A stretch of DNA of 64,000 nucleotides. Origin: Aporrectodea caliginosa. Lineage: Eukaryota > Annelida > Clitellata > Crassiclitellata > Lumbricidae. The DNA lies in the NCBI GenBank assembly GCA_020284085.1, contig JACEVL010000297.1:27501-91500 (forward strand). The letters run 5' to 3'. Numbering within the stretch: the first letter of the stretch is position 1; each line of letters opens with the position of its first letter. Of the stretch, positions 11,216 through 36,056 are shown piece by piece. The notes beneath the pieces are model-generated. The model searched no databases. It saw only the letters and a list, made by a program, of their open reading frames with translations, and had not been told where the DNA came from. A program made the translations under genes and the position numbers.

Positions 11216-11369
11216 TAGGCCTACTCCAAGGGTGTCAAATAGAAGGCCTGCCGACATTTCTGGTCCACCGACGACGATGTTTTCTTCTGGCCCGTCTCCC
11301 CTTGCCTAAAGACCACACAATTTTAAAATTAAAGTTCAACTTTGTAATAAGCTTACATTAGGCCTACAT

Positions 11370-11765
11370 CACTAAAATTTTTAAATCGCTCCATAGCCAT
11401 AGCTGTTCCACCTCTTTGGAACAAACTTCCACCAGCACTACTACAAATATCTGACCCATCCTACAAAGTCACCAAAACTCCACCTATCGCTATCTCTCCA
11501 TAGGTCTTTCACTCGAAACTGAAAACACTGCTTTTGACAAATCCTATCCTGAATCCAACACTTTTCCCTGCCTACCTCGCCGTCTAAACATCAAACACCA
11601 TCCACCTTAGCCGTCTGCCTGTCTGCCTGCCTGACTCTTTGGATTTTGACCCCTGTCTATCGATTTTGTTTTTATTGAGCGCCTGTGAAGAAGCTTTTGT
11701 GTGTTCCCGCGACTTCGCTTTTGTGTAAATTCCGAGTTCACGATTACGATTACGATTACGTATGT
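11370..11765 (+). mobile_element. CR1/L2-type LINE 3' fragment with (GATTAC)n tail
   Basis: Across frames it reads AVPPLWNKLPPALLQISD followed by FHSKLKTLLF, the conserved C-terminus of CR1/L2 reverse-transcriptase ORFs. A 3' UTR and GATTAC repeats (about 11740-11760) follow. Confidence 0.7.
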
Positions 11766-11817
11766 ATGGATGGATTGATGGATATAAGTGAGTGAGTATG
11801 TAAGTCTTAGATGTAAA

Positions 11818-12070
11818 GAGGAGTATGTTAAGATGGTTTGAAAATGTTTGTCGAGCTGCCTGCAACGAAATCTTTCGTATGACTAATCATAGACTGTTGC
11901 TGGATGTTGTTACAAAGCACGCGAAAGAACGATGTGTCCGCATCTTCGACTCAGGGATCAACAGGTCTCCTCGGGCTGTTGAACACAACCTATTTCTTCT
12001 CTGCGCCTTCCGCACTGGTGACACGCGCAGAACGCATTTCAAACCCATTAAAAACGAGAAGACTTCATTT
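11818..12070 (+). pseudogene. Possible LINE ORF C-terminal fragment
   Basis: An 82-codon open frame (MLRWFENVCRAACNEIFRM at its start) has no stop until 12073. Its composition resembles C-terminal tails of some non-LTR ORFs, but no diagnostic motif is present. Left as unrecognised. Confidence 0.3.
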
Positions 12071-12193
12071 TAATTTCAGGTTTATGATATTTTTACTGCT
12101 GCACATGAGCATCGGCATAATTTAAATCCAATAAATCCGCGATTTCTACTGAAGCATTTTAACTATATATGTAGATCGGCTCAGAGCAAAAAG

Positions 12194-12370
12194 CATACAT
12201 ACATACATACATACATACATACATACATACACATACATACATACATACATACATACATACATACATACATACATACATACATACATACATACATACATAG
12301 TCATTACATTCATTACATACATTTATATACATACCCTTTACATACAGACATACATACATACATACATAAA
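12194..12370. repeat. (CATA)n microsatellite
   Basis: ACATAC tetramer repeats, interrupted near 12300-12345. Confidence 0.95.
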
Positions 12371-12389
12371 GCATGTAGCTATCAAACAT

Positions 12390-13870
<1,481 letters not shown>

Positions 13871-13904
13871 CACATCTACATGTAGATAAGTAATCAGCTG
13901 GTTA

Positions 13905-14006
13905 CATACATACATACATACATGCATACATCCATACATACATGCATACATACATACATACATACATACATACATACATACATACATACATACATACATA
14001 CATACA

Positions 14007-14038
<32 letters not shown>

Positions 14039-14134
14039 CATACATACATACATACATACATACATACATACATACATACATGCACATACATACATACATA
14101 CATACATACATACATACATACATACATACATACA

Positions 14135-14168
<34 letters not shown>

Positions 14169-14240
14169 CATGCATACATGCATACATACATACATACATA
14201 CATACATACATACATACATACACATACATACATACATACA

Positions 14241-14273
<33 letters not shown>

Positions 14274-15290
14274 GCATACATGTATACATGCATACATACA
14301 TGCATATATGCATACGTACATACATATGCAGTCATACATACATACATACATACACATACATGCATATGCATACATATATACATACATACATACATACATA
14401 CATGTATGCATACATATATACATACATATATGCATACGTACATACATACACACATGCATACATACATACATACATACACATACATACATACATACATACA
14501 TACATACATACATACATACATGCCATGCAATTGTCACATACATACATACATGCATACATAAAGGGGCATACATACATACATACATACATATATGCATACA
14601 TACATACATACATACATATACATAGTTACATACATATCATATGCATACATATATGCAAATACATATTTCATACATGCTCAGCGTATACATACATACATAC
14701 ATACATACATACATGGTTATATACATACATACATACATACATACTATAAGTCACTCAGTACATTTTAGTCTGTTAATGCATACTGAATACATACATACAT
14801 ACATACATACATACATACATACATACATACATACATACATACATACATACATACATACATACATACATACATACATACATACATTAAGTTTCTGTATTTA
14901 CCTATACTTTTGTTTGCAGAAAATGCTTTTTTCTTTACTGATTTGTAAGTGTATTTGTCTTGTTTTTCCGGGATCAATAAATGAATTGAATTGAATTGAA
15001 TTGAATATACATATATGCATACATACATATATGCTTACATATATCAAGATCATATGTGCATGCATATATACATATATGCATACATACATGTATGTATACA
15101 TACATGCATATATGCATACATACATACATACATACGCATATGCATACATACATACATGCATACATATATGCATACATACATATATGCTTATATACATATG
15201 CATGCATACATGCATACATATATGCATATTTACATACATATATGCATGCATACATGCATACATACATACATACATACATATATGCACATC
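13905..15290. repeat. About 1.4-kb (CATA)n / (CATATG)n array
   Basis: ATAC tetramers with interspersed ATGC and ATATGC variants. Because the period is 4, every frame reads as His-Thr-Tyr-Ile or Met-Tyr-Val-Cys repeats. These long open frames are not genes. A LINE 3' end is embedded at 14883-15006. Confidence 0.97.
14883..15006 (+). mobile_element. LINE 3' end with (AATTG)n tail inside the (CATA)n array
   Basis: About 100 bp ending CCGGGATCAATAAATGAATTG followed by four AATTG units. This is the 3' terminus of a non-LTR element; no coding sequence remains. Confidence 0.6.
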
Positions 15291-15304
15291 GTTGTGTCTC
15301 ATAT

Positions 15305-15475
15305 TTCGTCTCATTCGGGCGCATTTGTCGGTGCGAATTTTGTCGGGGCGCTTTTGTCGGCAGGGGCGGGCGCATTTGTCGTGGCGCTTTTGTCGGTCGC
15401 ATTTGTCGGGGCGCTTTTGTCCGGGCGCTTTTGTCGGGGAGCTTTTGTCCGAGGCGCTTTTGACGGGTCACCGAG
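15305..15475. repeat. Tandem phrase array around GGCGCTTTTGTCGG
   Basis: Ten or more degenerate units of about 14-16 bp (GGGCGCATTTGTCGG, GGGGCGCTTTTGTCGG and similar). The architecture resembles the terminal phrase arrays at 2820, 9590, 28270 and 53570, but with different wording. It lies just upstream of the decayed ORF at 15555-16680 and may be the end of the same mobile element. Confidence 0.6.
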
Positions 15476-15554
15476 AATCACACTGCTAGTCATAGGTGAC
15501 GGAGAAGAGATATATACTGGGAATTCCACAAATTGGCTGCAGAACTGGTAACGA

Positions 15555-16680
15555 ACAAGATGAAGCCTGCCTGAGGACTCTGGATGACTGGGGTCTTCGG
15601 ACTTCGGAGTCTAGTTCGTGGTATATGGTCTATGCCAGCAACTGCCAGCTATACTCGCCTGAAGAATGATGCCTGCACTTTTATTGAGAATTCGAATTTA
15701 GCAAGAATTAACCTGGATGACTTCCGCCATCATGTCATGGAACTTCCTCTTGCTGTTTTCGGCTCTTTATCTGGACCTACTGGAGGGTTTGAGATTACTA
15801 TGCTCAGCAGGTTCAAGCAAAGCTGGCCACACATTGACCTGGCGACAAGTGAAATGGCTTCCGACGACATCCTTGATGCACACACTTCTGCTCTTCGAGA
15901 TGAAATGGTGAAATTCTTCAAGGCAGCTCTTGAAGGGTCACATCAGAGAGAAGACTTCGAGGAATTCTTGAAACTCAGTTTGATCTTCAGGGTGGTGCAA
16001 AGGGAGCAAGAGTTTCCTTTCAGGCACCAGGAGCATTCCATCATGCACATTTGATGGTGAAAGCTATCTTTAGCATTAAAATATTTCTTTTCCAGCAGCT
16101 GTCCTCTCCAACTGCCAGAGAGATGCACAGTGTAATGGAGCTGGCACTGTTTGTGAGCCTTTTCTATGTTCGGTTCTGGCATGAAGCTCCTCTGCATATA
16201 AGAGCACCACTCAACGATCTACTGCTACTGGAGGAGCACGTTTAAGAAATTTTCGTCAGCACGTCCATGTTTGACGACAGAATTGGAGTGGATGTAAAAC
16301 ACTGATGGTGACAAACCTCCACCTTCCACAGTCCATCAATTATGTGAAGTGCCTCGACCATCCTCCTGAACCCCTCAGCTCCTTTGGCCTTGCATCTTCC
16401 GTCACAGAGAGAAATACTGTCATCGTTGACATTCTGAACTTGAATGGAAAAGAGAAGGCCCGAGGCTTCCTGGTTAAGGATCCTAAGGATGCGATGATCA
16501 CTCCTACCTAAAGGCAGCATCAGTCATGACAGTTATGAACGACTCTGCTGGGAGAGCCATTGGTTTGATGCAGCAGTAGAATTAATCGTTGACAAAGAAT
16601 GAAGAGCAGCAGTTCCTTCTTCAGCTCTCGTGAAACGCTACAGGAACAACTACCCGTCCTGCTCTAAGGACGGGTAGATG
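15555..16680 (+). pseudogene. Decayed ORF of an unclassified multi-copy protein family
   Basis: The sequence stays protein-like over about 1 kb but shifts frame at least three times. Recognisable blocks: LPLAVFGSLSGPTGGFEITM, RFKQSWPHIDLATSEMASDD, ALRDEMVKFFKAALEGS, VMELALFVSLFYVRFWHEAP, then ND-SAGRAIGLMQQ and NEEQQQFLL near 16540-16620. From memory, similar blocks occur in predicted proteins of many invertebrates that look repeat-borne; I cannot name the family. The copy is clearly dead. Confidence 0.55.
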
Positions 16681-16689
16681 ACAGGGGAC

Positions 16690-17140
16690 ATAGAATGTGT
16701 TACTCAAGAAAAGTTCCAGTGTTTCCATAGCAAAATTGAACATTTTTGAACCTTTTCTTATTTTCATTGCTACGCTATTATATATGTTTTAATTCAACTC
16801 AAATTATGTTTTCTGTTCTTAGTGCAGATTACCGATTTCGTGCTTAATATGGTGAAAATACCCTGACCTTGAGCGACCTCTGAATACTCATCAATCTGTC
16901 TCAAATTTGGTAGAGGTAATAGTGGGCAGCCATAGAACAAAAGGAGGGTTGTGGAGCGCAACTCTGAGAAACTTAGTGTTTTTGGACCGCGCTAACACAC
17001 ATGCATATATACATACATATTACATACACATAGGCGTTGCCAAAGATTACAAAATTCGGAGGGGTTCAAGCTTTCGGGGTGGTTTTCATTTGTAATGGTC
17101 GAAAAAGTTCAGATTTTTGGTATTTCGCATATCTTCTCTT
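16690..17140. other. No gene recognised
   Basis: AT-rich single-copy-looking sequence with no splice-bounded exon or transposon motif that I could support. Confidence 0.4.
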
Positions 17141-17144
17141 CTTG

Positions 17145-17450
17145 TGGTTCTCTGCCTCTTAGGCAGGTTCAAATGTCCGACGTCGCCACTCCTCTCTTTG
17201 TTGGGCCTCTTCTTTCAGCTTCCTGTAATCGTTTGTCATCATCCAATCCAGCATCATCTGTCTTGGTCTTCCTCTTGTCCTCCTCCACTCCATTTTTCCT
17301 TCAATGATCGTTCTTAGTAGTGAGTCTCTTCTCAGCGTGTGCCCGATCCATTTCCTTTTCCTCTCTCTTATCGTGCGTACAAGGACTCTTTCTTCTCCAA
17401 TTATTTCCAGCACTTCTTCATTTGTTATATGTTCTGAACAGCTGATTTTT
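17145..17450 (-). pseudogene. LINE ORF C-terminal fragment
   Basis: The minus strand encodes RKRKWIGHTLRRDSLLRTIIEGK followed by RGRPRQMMLDWM. This matches the conserved FxGHVxRR...GRPRxxWxD tail of RTE/BovB-like LINE ORFs, as also seen in the plus-strand copy ending near 26270. Confidence 0.7.
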
Positions 17451-17997
17451 TTCCATTCTTCTCTATGTCCACATTTCGAAAGCTTCCAGTCTTCTTATAT
17501 CCGATTTTCTCATATAATTTCGCATATAATTGCACAGAAAAATTTCGGCAATTTATTTGCGGGGGTTGAACCCGTAACCCCACTCCACTTAATACGCCTA
17601 TGTACATACATGCACATCAAATTCTAAGTCTAATATTCGACTTCAACCTTATGTTCAGGTTCTGAAAATTAATTCCTCATCTTTTACTACATGACAACAG
17701 TCACAATGATACATATAGGCCTCTAATGGTTTAACGTATGCTATCTTCCGACCTGCCTTCCTCCACTGGCAACCAACCGCCATCGACCACACATAGCTAA
17801 CTTAAACCAGTTTCAAACCAGTTTGCCTTTGACCATCATTCATTATCTCCTTAAACACCTAATTGGCATCGTGCTGTTATATGGGCATGATTGCAGCAAA
17901 TGTCAGGTTTTGAGACTGTTATATTGTATTCAAACTAAGTTTTAAAACAAACTCTGCTACTACTATAACTGTGGTTGTGCCGCTCCAAAGCCTGGAG

Positions 17998-18724
17998 AGG
18001 AGGAAAGGTGGAGGAAAGGAGGAAAGGAGGAGGAAAAAAGGCGGAAAGGAGGAGTAGGAAAGGATTAAAGGAAGAGGAAAGCATTAAAGGAGAAGGAAAA
18101 GAGGAAAGGAGGAGGAAAAGAGGAAAGGAGGAGGAAAGAAGGAAAGGAGAAGGAAAGGAGGAAAGGAGGAGGGGAAAAGAAAGAAAGAAAGGAGGAAAGG
18201 AAGGAAGGAAAGGAAAGGAGAAAAAGAAGGAAGGAGGAGGAGGAAAGGAGGAAAGGAGGAGGAAAGGAGGAGGAAAGGAGGAAAGGAGGAAAGGAGGAGG
18301 AATGAAGAAAGGAGGAAAGGAGGAAAGGAGGATGAAAAAGGAGGAAAGGAAGAGGAAAGGAGGAAAGGAGGAGGAGGAAAAAGGAGGAAAGCAGGAGGAA
18401 AGGAGGAGGAAAAAGGAGGATAGGAGGAGGAAATTAGGAAAGGAGGAGGAAAGGAGGAGGAAAAAGGAGGAAAGGAGGAAAGGAGGAGGAAAGGAGGAGG
18501 AGGAAAGGAGGAGGAAAGGAGGAAGGAGGAGAAGGAAAGGAGGAAAGGAGGAGGAAAGGAGGAAAGGAGGAGGAAAGGAGGAAAGGAGGAGGAAAGGAGG
18601 AGGAAAGGAGGAGAAAAAGAGGAATGAAGGAAGAGGAAAGGAGGAGGAAAGGAGGAAAGGTGTAGGAAAGAAAGGAGGAAAGGAGGAAAGGAGGAAAGGA
18701 GGAGGAAAGGAGGAGGAAAGGAGG
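17998..18724. repeat. About 720-bp polypurine tract, (GGAAAGGA)n-like
   Basis: The plus strand is almost purely A and G, built from GGAGGAAAGGAGGAAA units with only a few pyrimidines. Long mirror-repeat purine tracts can form triplex (H-DNA). It ends about 465 bp upstream of the gene A TATA box. The long Lys/Glu/Gly and Pro/Phe/Ser open frames over it are artefacts. Confidence 0.95.
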
Positions 18725-19188
18725 GCGCCAATCTTTTGTGGTGACATGGTGTCGTTAAACAGCAACTAACCGACCAACCAAAGTTATAGTTGACGCGGCA
18801 GCGTCAACTCTGGATAAACGTGGAGGAATGGGAGGAGGAGGGATTGAAATACTAACGGCTAAAGAAATCACGCCACGCAAATCGAACGTTGCAAGCATCG
18901 TGCAGAAGAGTCAACCAGAGCAATTAAGAGAAGTCTAGTGGTGATGACGAACGTATCGTGGGTAACACCCGGACTGAAGGCGTACGATCGATATCAGCGG
19001 GGGGAGCGAGCATGTACATAAAATAGAGAACGTGTTCGTTTTTATGAAAAACAAACTCGTTAGATGCAGCGATCTTCGATTGGTTTGGTATTAAAATCAG
19101 TTCTTTATGACCCTAGCATGATGCTTCGCCTCTAGCAAAAGCCTATCGCCTGCGTAACAGCTGGAACTGCGCCGCTCCCTAAATCCGC

Positions 19189-19196
19189 TATATATA
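19189..19196 (+). promoter_or_regulatory. TATA box of gene A
   Basis: TATATATA in the context CCGCTATATATACCAC, about 30 bp upstream of sequence similar to the gene B 5' UTR exon. The transcription start is predicted near 19220 in TCGAACATTGG. Confidence 0.5.
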
Positions 19197-19219
19197 CCAC
19201 TAGCCTTTGTATATTCGAA

Positions 19220-19285
19220 CATTGGTGAAGTATCTTCTACCTGAGCAGGAAATCCGTTCGACTGAAGCCTTGTTTCACTGGAATG
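19220..19285 (+). other. Gene A exon 1 (5' UTR)
   Basis: Shares TTGGTGAA, CTGAG and GAAATC in order with the gene B UTR exon. It ends at a GT donor (AATG|GTAATT) followed by TTGTTTTTTAC, as the gene B donor is followed by TTTGTTTTTTTC. There is no ATG in a useful frame. The intron to exon 2 is about 1.8 kb and contains the second L2-type LINE. Confidence 0.5.
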
Positions 19286-19404
19286 GTAATTTGTTTTTTA
19301 CATAAAAAATACAGTATTTTTCGAAATAGTAGAAAGTTTTCATTATTTATTCTTCCTGACGAAATTTTCTTATTTGAGTGTTCAGTTAATGACACTGAAG
19401 GCGC

Positions 19405-20850
19405 TGGATAACTCATTCGTTCGTTCATTCATTCATTCATTCATTCGTTCGTTCATTCAGAGCATTTACATAGCGCCCCTTCCAGAAGCTACTCAGAAGC
19501 GCTCCCGGCCCAGCCATGACTAAAGAAAAAAAGACTTGAGGGACATGTAGAACCCTGCCGGATGGCTCACAAGTAAAGACTGGAGACATAGGCGGCCAGT
19601 GAAACACATCACGTATGTATGCAGAGACAGGAGAGAACTAAGGAAGTCGTCCAATAAGACGAGCGGCCGAGCGTAGAACTCGATCTAGTCACCTCAGAAC
19701 CCCAAGGGGATGGCTAGCAAGAAGCGAGCAACAGTTGTCAATTCGACTTGTAACAAAGGCGTGAAAATGGACCACGACTGCATCGTGAGAGAGAGAGAAA
19801 GAGAGCGAGAGACCACTCAAAGCTGACGAAGCAGATAATAACAACTCCGTGCAACCAGGTTCACATGTTGAAACAAAGTAAGCTCAGAGTCAAGAGTAAG
19901 TCCCAGATCACGAACTGTGATGGAAAAGGTTATGTGAGGAAAGAGCTAGGTAAGTTGGGAAAAATCGATACCCTGAAGTTGCCTACGGCCACCCAGCCAA
20001 ATAAGTTGTGTTTTAGAGGGATTTAAGAGTAGCCGATTGGAGGCCATCTAAGAAGAGAGGACATCCATAGTCAGACACATCTGGCTTACAGTAGCCACCG
20101 CATCCGCCGAATGGATGTGGATGTAGGCTTGCACATCATCGGCAAATAGTTGGTGCAGGAGCCTCTGAGACGCCAGCAAGGGGCAGACATCAGCAGTATA
20201 AAGAAGGTATAGCAGTGGGCCCAGGACAGAACCCTGGGGCACCCCAAAAGGGGCAGGGACCCAAAGAGACCTGGACGAACCAAGGACTACACAGTTTGAG
20301 CGGTCAGTTAAGAAAGATGTAAGCAATCCAGAGGCCGGTCCACCAAGCCAAAGCAAGTAGAGAGGCGCTGCAAGAGAATGGAGTGGTCCACAGAGTTAAA
20401 GGCAGAGCTTACGTCAAGGAGCAAGAAGAGTAACCTGACCACGGTCGATTGCGCTATAGAAGTCTGACAAAAGTCGAAGCAGGAGAGTCCGCGTGGAGTG
20501 ATTCCGACGGAAACCCGACTGCTGCGACGGAATCAATTCATTAATATCCAGATATGCCCACAGCTGGTTATCAACAATGCGTTCAAGTATTTTAGATAGA
20601 AAAGTAACGTTAGCAATGGGCGACAGTTTGCAAGATCACTTTGGTTCAGACCATGGCGCTTCAAAACTGGTAGGAGAACGGAGCGTTTATGTGAGAGTGG
20701 TAGGCACGCCTCACGGATCGAACAGTTGCACAGAATAGTGAGGAAGGGAAGGAGATCGTCTATAAGTTCCTGAACAAGAAATGTTGGTGCAGGATCCAGC
20801 TCGCAAGTCTTGACGGCAGAGGAGAGGATGAGTCGACGCAGCAAATGATT
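19405..20850 (-). mobile_element. L2-type LINE fragment, copy 2 (in gene A intron 1)
   Basis: Begins at its 3' end with ATTC/GTTC tail repeats (19405-19460) and the AGCGCCCCTTCC block. Coding blocks on the minus strand include WVPAPFGVPQGSVLGPLLYL, QLFADDVQAYIHIHSAD and, upstream, RSVLLPVLKRHGLNQSDLANCR. Parts present in copy 1 (the LHWLP segment) are deleted here. Several frameshifts. Confidence 0.85.
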
Positions 20851-21055
20851 TTATGTCATGCAATCTAAATCAAATTATTTATCTGAATCCTTTTTAACAA
20901 TACTTCTTTGGCTCAGATGTAGCCTACACAGAACACTTGTTTGATGTGAGTTACCTTTCATCGCTTAGCAGTTTTTATAAATGTACTTTGCATTAATGCA
21001 AATGTTTCTTTCAAATAATAAATGTTCATGACTTTGCAATGTCTTAATATTTCAG

Positions 21056-32271
<11,216 letters not shown>

Positions 32272-32669
32272 AATGACTCCTTTGAAAGGAATGTCAGCAG
32301 CGTCACAAAATACGTATGTAAATACATGTGGTCTCATATTGACATAATTATCTTTGCATGCATGTACGCATTTAGGCCTGTGTACATATGTATTTGTGTA
32401 CATGTAATTATGTGTGCATGTCTCTATGTATTTAGTAGGTATATATACGCCTGAGTGTACGATTGTTTGCATGCATGACATTGTTTTTATAAGCTTATAT
32501 GCATGTATGCATCAACGTATGTATGCATGTTTGTCTGTATTAGGGTGGCTCAGACTTTATTTCACTAATTTATTCAACTCTCACCCTTTCATAATGTGAC
32601 AAATGAATAAATAAAATGATATGTTAGAGTTTTTGATTTTTAGGATCATGTTAAGGGTTGCCTCATGGC

Positions 32670-32760
32670 AATTGTAGTTTTACATAGGCTTGCCCTATTC
32701 CATTCCAAAAATATAGCGCCCATCAAGCTTCCTACTCAGAGGCGCTCCCTGCAATATTCT
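32670..32760 (-). mobile_element. CR1/L2 LINE 3' end stub
   Basis: Reverse orientation of the CTCAGAGGCGCTCCC and ATATAGCGCC blocks. Only the terminal part remains. Confidence 0.6.
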
Positions 32761-32844
32761 AAATGATGTTAGAAACTTAGAGTCAATATGACCAGACAGT
32801 CAGTCAAAAACTAATATAGCTCGAAGAATAGATGAATAGAAGAG

Positions 32845-33090
32845 TCACCACTGGCAAGGTCCCGCAAACACGAAGAGCAGGTCAACGGATTCTCCTCCAA
32901 AGCTGATGGTTGGCACGTTATTCGAAGTTTCTGGTTCCTGGTTGAAGAAGAGGAATGACGACAGACGACGAGGGTCTGAACACAAGCACCTCGAAATCAT
33001 GGTAGTTCCTCTCAGACGGTAGATGACGTTGCGTCCGGGCATCCCTCTGGCACTGGATCTGCAGAGGACGACATTCTTAGTAGTCGGCAA
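32845..33090 (-). CDS. Unrecognised open frame
   Basis: An 81-codon frame (MPTTKNVVLCRSSARGMPGR at its start, ESVDLLFVFAGPCQW at its end) lies on the same strand as the adjacent LINE tail. It has mixed composition, no known motif and no clear splice sites. It could be the C-terminus of a repeat-borne ORF. Confidence 0.2.
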   Translation of the reverse strand: MPTTKNVVLCRSSARGMPGRNVIYRLRGTTMISRCLCSDPRRLSSFLFFNQEPETSNNVPTISFGGESVDLLFVFAGPCQW

Positions 33091-33489
33091 ATGGTCGAAT
33101 AGTGTAACCGATGTAGAACGGTGGGCGCCATATCAGAAGGCTTCGTTGTAAGGGCAACAACCTGAAACCCCCTCAGCGGGCGAAACCATTCTGTCGATCA
33201 GTGACACGCAGATAAAGACATGCAGCCATCTTGTAGCGCAGTGCCGTTAATCAATTTAAATTTAAAAGTGAAAAATTGAATTCATTGTCTTTCAATGTCT
33301 ACTATCTTTCGCGTGCATAGTGCATGCATTATTAACCAGAAACAGTTGCACTGTGTAATCAACAGCCAAATAGAGAATCAATAAAGTATTTCAGAAAATG
33401 GTTTTAGTCCGACATAACATTCAAAAGTAAAAAGAGATAATACAAAATGACTGCCTACTGTTAAGAGCTAATTATAGCATTTCAGTCCG

Positions 33490-34497
33490 GCCACAACTAT
33501 GTGTTTCTTGGAGTCTGGGAACAACTTCCCATGCTCAGAAACCACCTTGCTGTTCTTCGTTTATGTTCAGCCGGTATTAAACTCCTAAATCAGCGGCAAA
33601 CCTCTTTCCACCTCTCTTTCTTTTTTTACGACTTTCAGTGCCTTGACATACTTCAGCGTTGTTTTAAAATCAGAATTGTAGCGCACTCACTCTTCCATAA
33701 TTTATTGTCTATGGAATTGCATTAGACTGACTAGCTTCATATCTCCCTAATCAGTCTCAACTCTCAACAAGTGGGTATTGGCTTTGCTCCGTTCGATCCT
33801 GCCTTCGACCCTGCAGATGTCCTTCCGAGATTTGTTCTGGCACCATCTTATTAACAATTTTCACTTCAGTCATCTTCTACAGAGTCAATCAATTTGGACT
33901 TCAGTTAGGCAGCAGAGGGCTGATGATATTCTTCTTTCCGGAAGAGTTAAACTTGAGAGGTGCCTCTCTTCGGTGCATGCATGGTTCTGCTTCAACGGTC
34001 TCGCCATCAATCCAGATAAACATCGGGCAGTTATACGTGACTCACACAAATGCCCGACTTCTTTTCTTCTAATTCTTTCGTTGATCTTCCTGGCACTGTT
34101 GATCCAGTATCAAACACTGTCAAAGCACCTGGGGTGATTCCGGACAGCGATAATACATGTATAGTATTGTATACCAAACACTAAAAACCTTTGCAGATCT
34201 TGTTTCAATCATGTCATGGCAAAAAGTCACATAAGGTCTGGACTAATAAAATTTATGTCACAAACCATAGCCACCTGTCTTGTCTGCTTCGAAGTCGATT
34301 ATGGCTACTCTTTGTTTCTAGGCATTTTAGAAATTGAAGTCAGCAAGCTTCAATGCACTCAAAATTATCTGGCTCGTGTAGTGCTGCGTTCATCGTCTGA
34401 CTGAAACTACAATACATGGCTTGCTGAAACTTTTAGAATACGATTTAAACTGGCATATCGTAACTGCAAACCTCACAACGAGCTCTCCTACCTACCT
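33490..34497 (+). pseudogene. CR1/Jockey-type LINE, RT fragment (5' part)
   Basis: Frameshifted coding across the region: SVHAWFCFNGLAINPDKHRA follows the RT palm, then KHLGV and a conserved KLQCTQNYLARVVL. The ORF resumes after the piggyBac insertion at 36057 (NHIDHPTSYQAVCDLW). Confidence 0.7.
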
Positions 34498-34501
34498 TCA
34501 A

Positions 34502-36052
34502 CACTAGAATGACGGTTCTTTTCTACCACCTGAAACGACGGAGTGGGTCATTTTTTACCCACGCACTTTCATTGATAGAAATCATGTATTTTTGAAGGAT
34601 AATTCTTCTGCAGTGGAAAAATCCGCCCCAGAAGTAATATTTTTGATACAATTCCGCGACAGAAGACTTTTGCGCATGAGCAACCTTCGGCGCATGCGCA
34701 TTGTCCAAAGTGCGTTACTTCTATCAATTGGCGGAGTGAGCGTCGGTTATTGTGAGATTTTAGGCATTGTGAGGGTCGGTTAGGGTCAGGATTAGGGTTG
34801 ATGTCGTCATTAGATAAAATGCTAAACACTTTCCGCCCCAGAAGTAATTTCTTCATGCACTGCGTGGCGGAATCTTCCGCCGCAGAAGCACTACGCATTT
34901 TTGAACAATTCTTGACAAAAACTGAATGATTTACTGATCTCATTGTAATAAGCTTTCAGAATGGTAAACTTTTAATTTATTTATGCTGCCCCTAAGCACC
35001 TGAAGGTAGGCCCCCTACAATTTAGAGGCGTCAAGTTCGTCAAGCGATACTGAACATGAGTCGTATCCCAAGTAGGCATATGCTTATGCTTCTCGTTCAG
35101 TGCATCGTTGGATGATATGACGCATCATGCCTTCATCAACTAGAAGTTGAAAGTTGCATAAAATAGAATCTTTTCTTATTCGCTGTGTCGCAACTCGCAA
35201 ACAGCGTTAGTCCTGAAACTTCGCTGAGAACGTTCGAACTTAGCCTTCGACGAGGTGCATCATCGGGTGAAATCACAATCCAGATAATGCCGTCCCTTGA
35301 TGTTTCCCTGGTTTCTGTAGCTGCTGCATTTGTGCTGTCACGATGTTGAAATGATGAGCGGCCCCATCTGTAACCACGAGCCCACGACCTCATCCTTGAC
35401 CACGAGAACCCCCTCAATCACATGCACATACACTTCCAGATATAGGAACTTCAGGATTTGGAATGGCTAACGGGTCGTCTTGTCCACCATGATCATTTCG
35501 ACACTTAGAACTGCTTCTTGCCTCAACGGACAGGTTTTGTTTTCCGGTATCTGAGGCAGAGGCATCACTATCATTGTCTTCCGATTCACAGAAGTGTCCT
35601 CACCGATTTCTTAAATCAAACGAAGGGCTTGGTTTGCTGTATGCCTATAGCGTACACGACTACTCATTTTAGCGCAGGTATCGATAACCCTCAGATGTTT
35701 TTATATCAATTGTGTTTGAAACAATAAACAAAACTGTTTACAAATGGCAGGAACAACGTGAGCTTTGCAATGCTGTCACAAATAAGTAAGGAAAATATAA
35801 GATATACACTAGAAAAATAGGCATTTGCAGTAAAGTGTCATGGGTCAAAAATTACCCCAATCCGTACTTCTAGGTATTGGCTGCTCTAACTTTTACACCT
35901 GACCAGCTATTAATAAGATTTTCTTCTATGCCTTTGCGGCCACAATGCCATAGATGTCATTAAATATTTTCCTTTAATGGTTACTGGGTGCTAAATGGCA
36001 CGCTCGCAAAGTGCGTTATGGGTCAAAAATGAACCATGCCGTCGTTCTAGTG
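34502..36052 (-). mobile_element. piggyBac-like element (CACTAGAAnnACGG family) splitting the LINE
   Basis: 1551 bp with ends CACTAGAATGACGG and CCGTCGTTCTAGTG. TTAA follows at 36053-36056, and the left side has TTCAA, one base from TTAA. The minus strand at 35136-35417 encodes DGIIWIVISPDDAPRRRLSS and NVLSEVSGLT, resembling the N-terminal region of piggyBac transposases (DGTxW...GRxxxxNVLxExxGxT). The catalytic core is not recognisable. Confidence 0.7.
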
Positions 36053-36056
36053 TTAA

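Noticed and set aside
17935..18769. Lys/Glu/Gly-rich and Pro/Phe/Ser-rich ORFs
   Set aside because: Shadows of the polypurine tract; both strands are open for compositional reasons.
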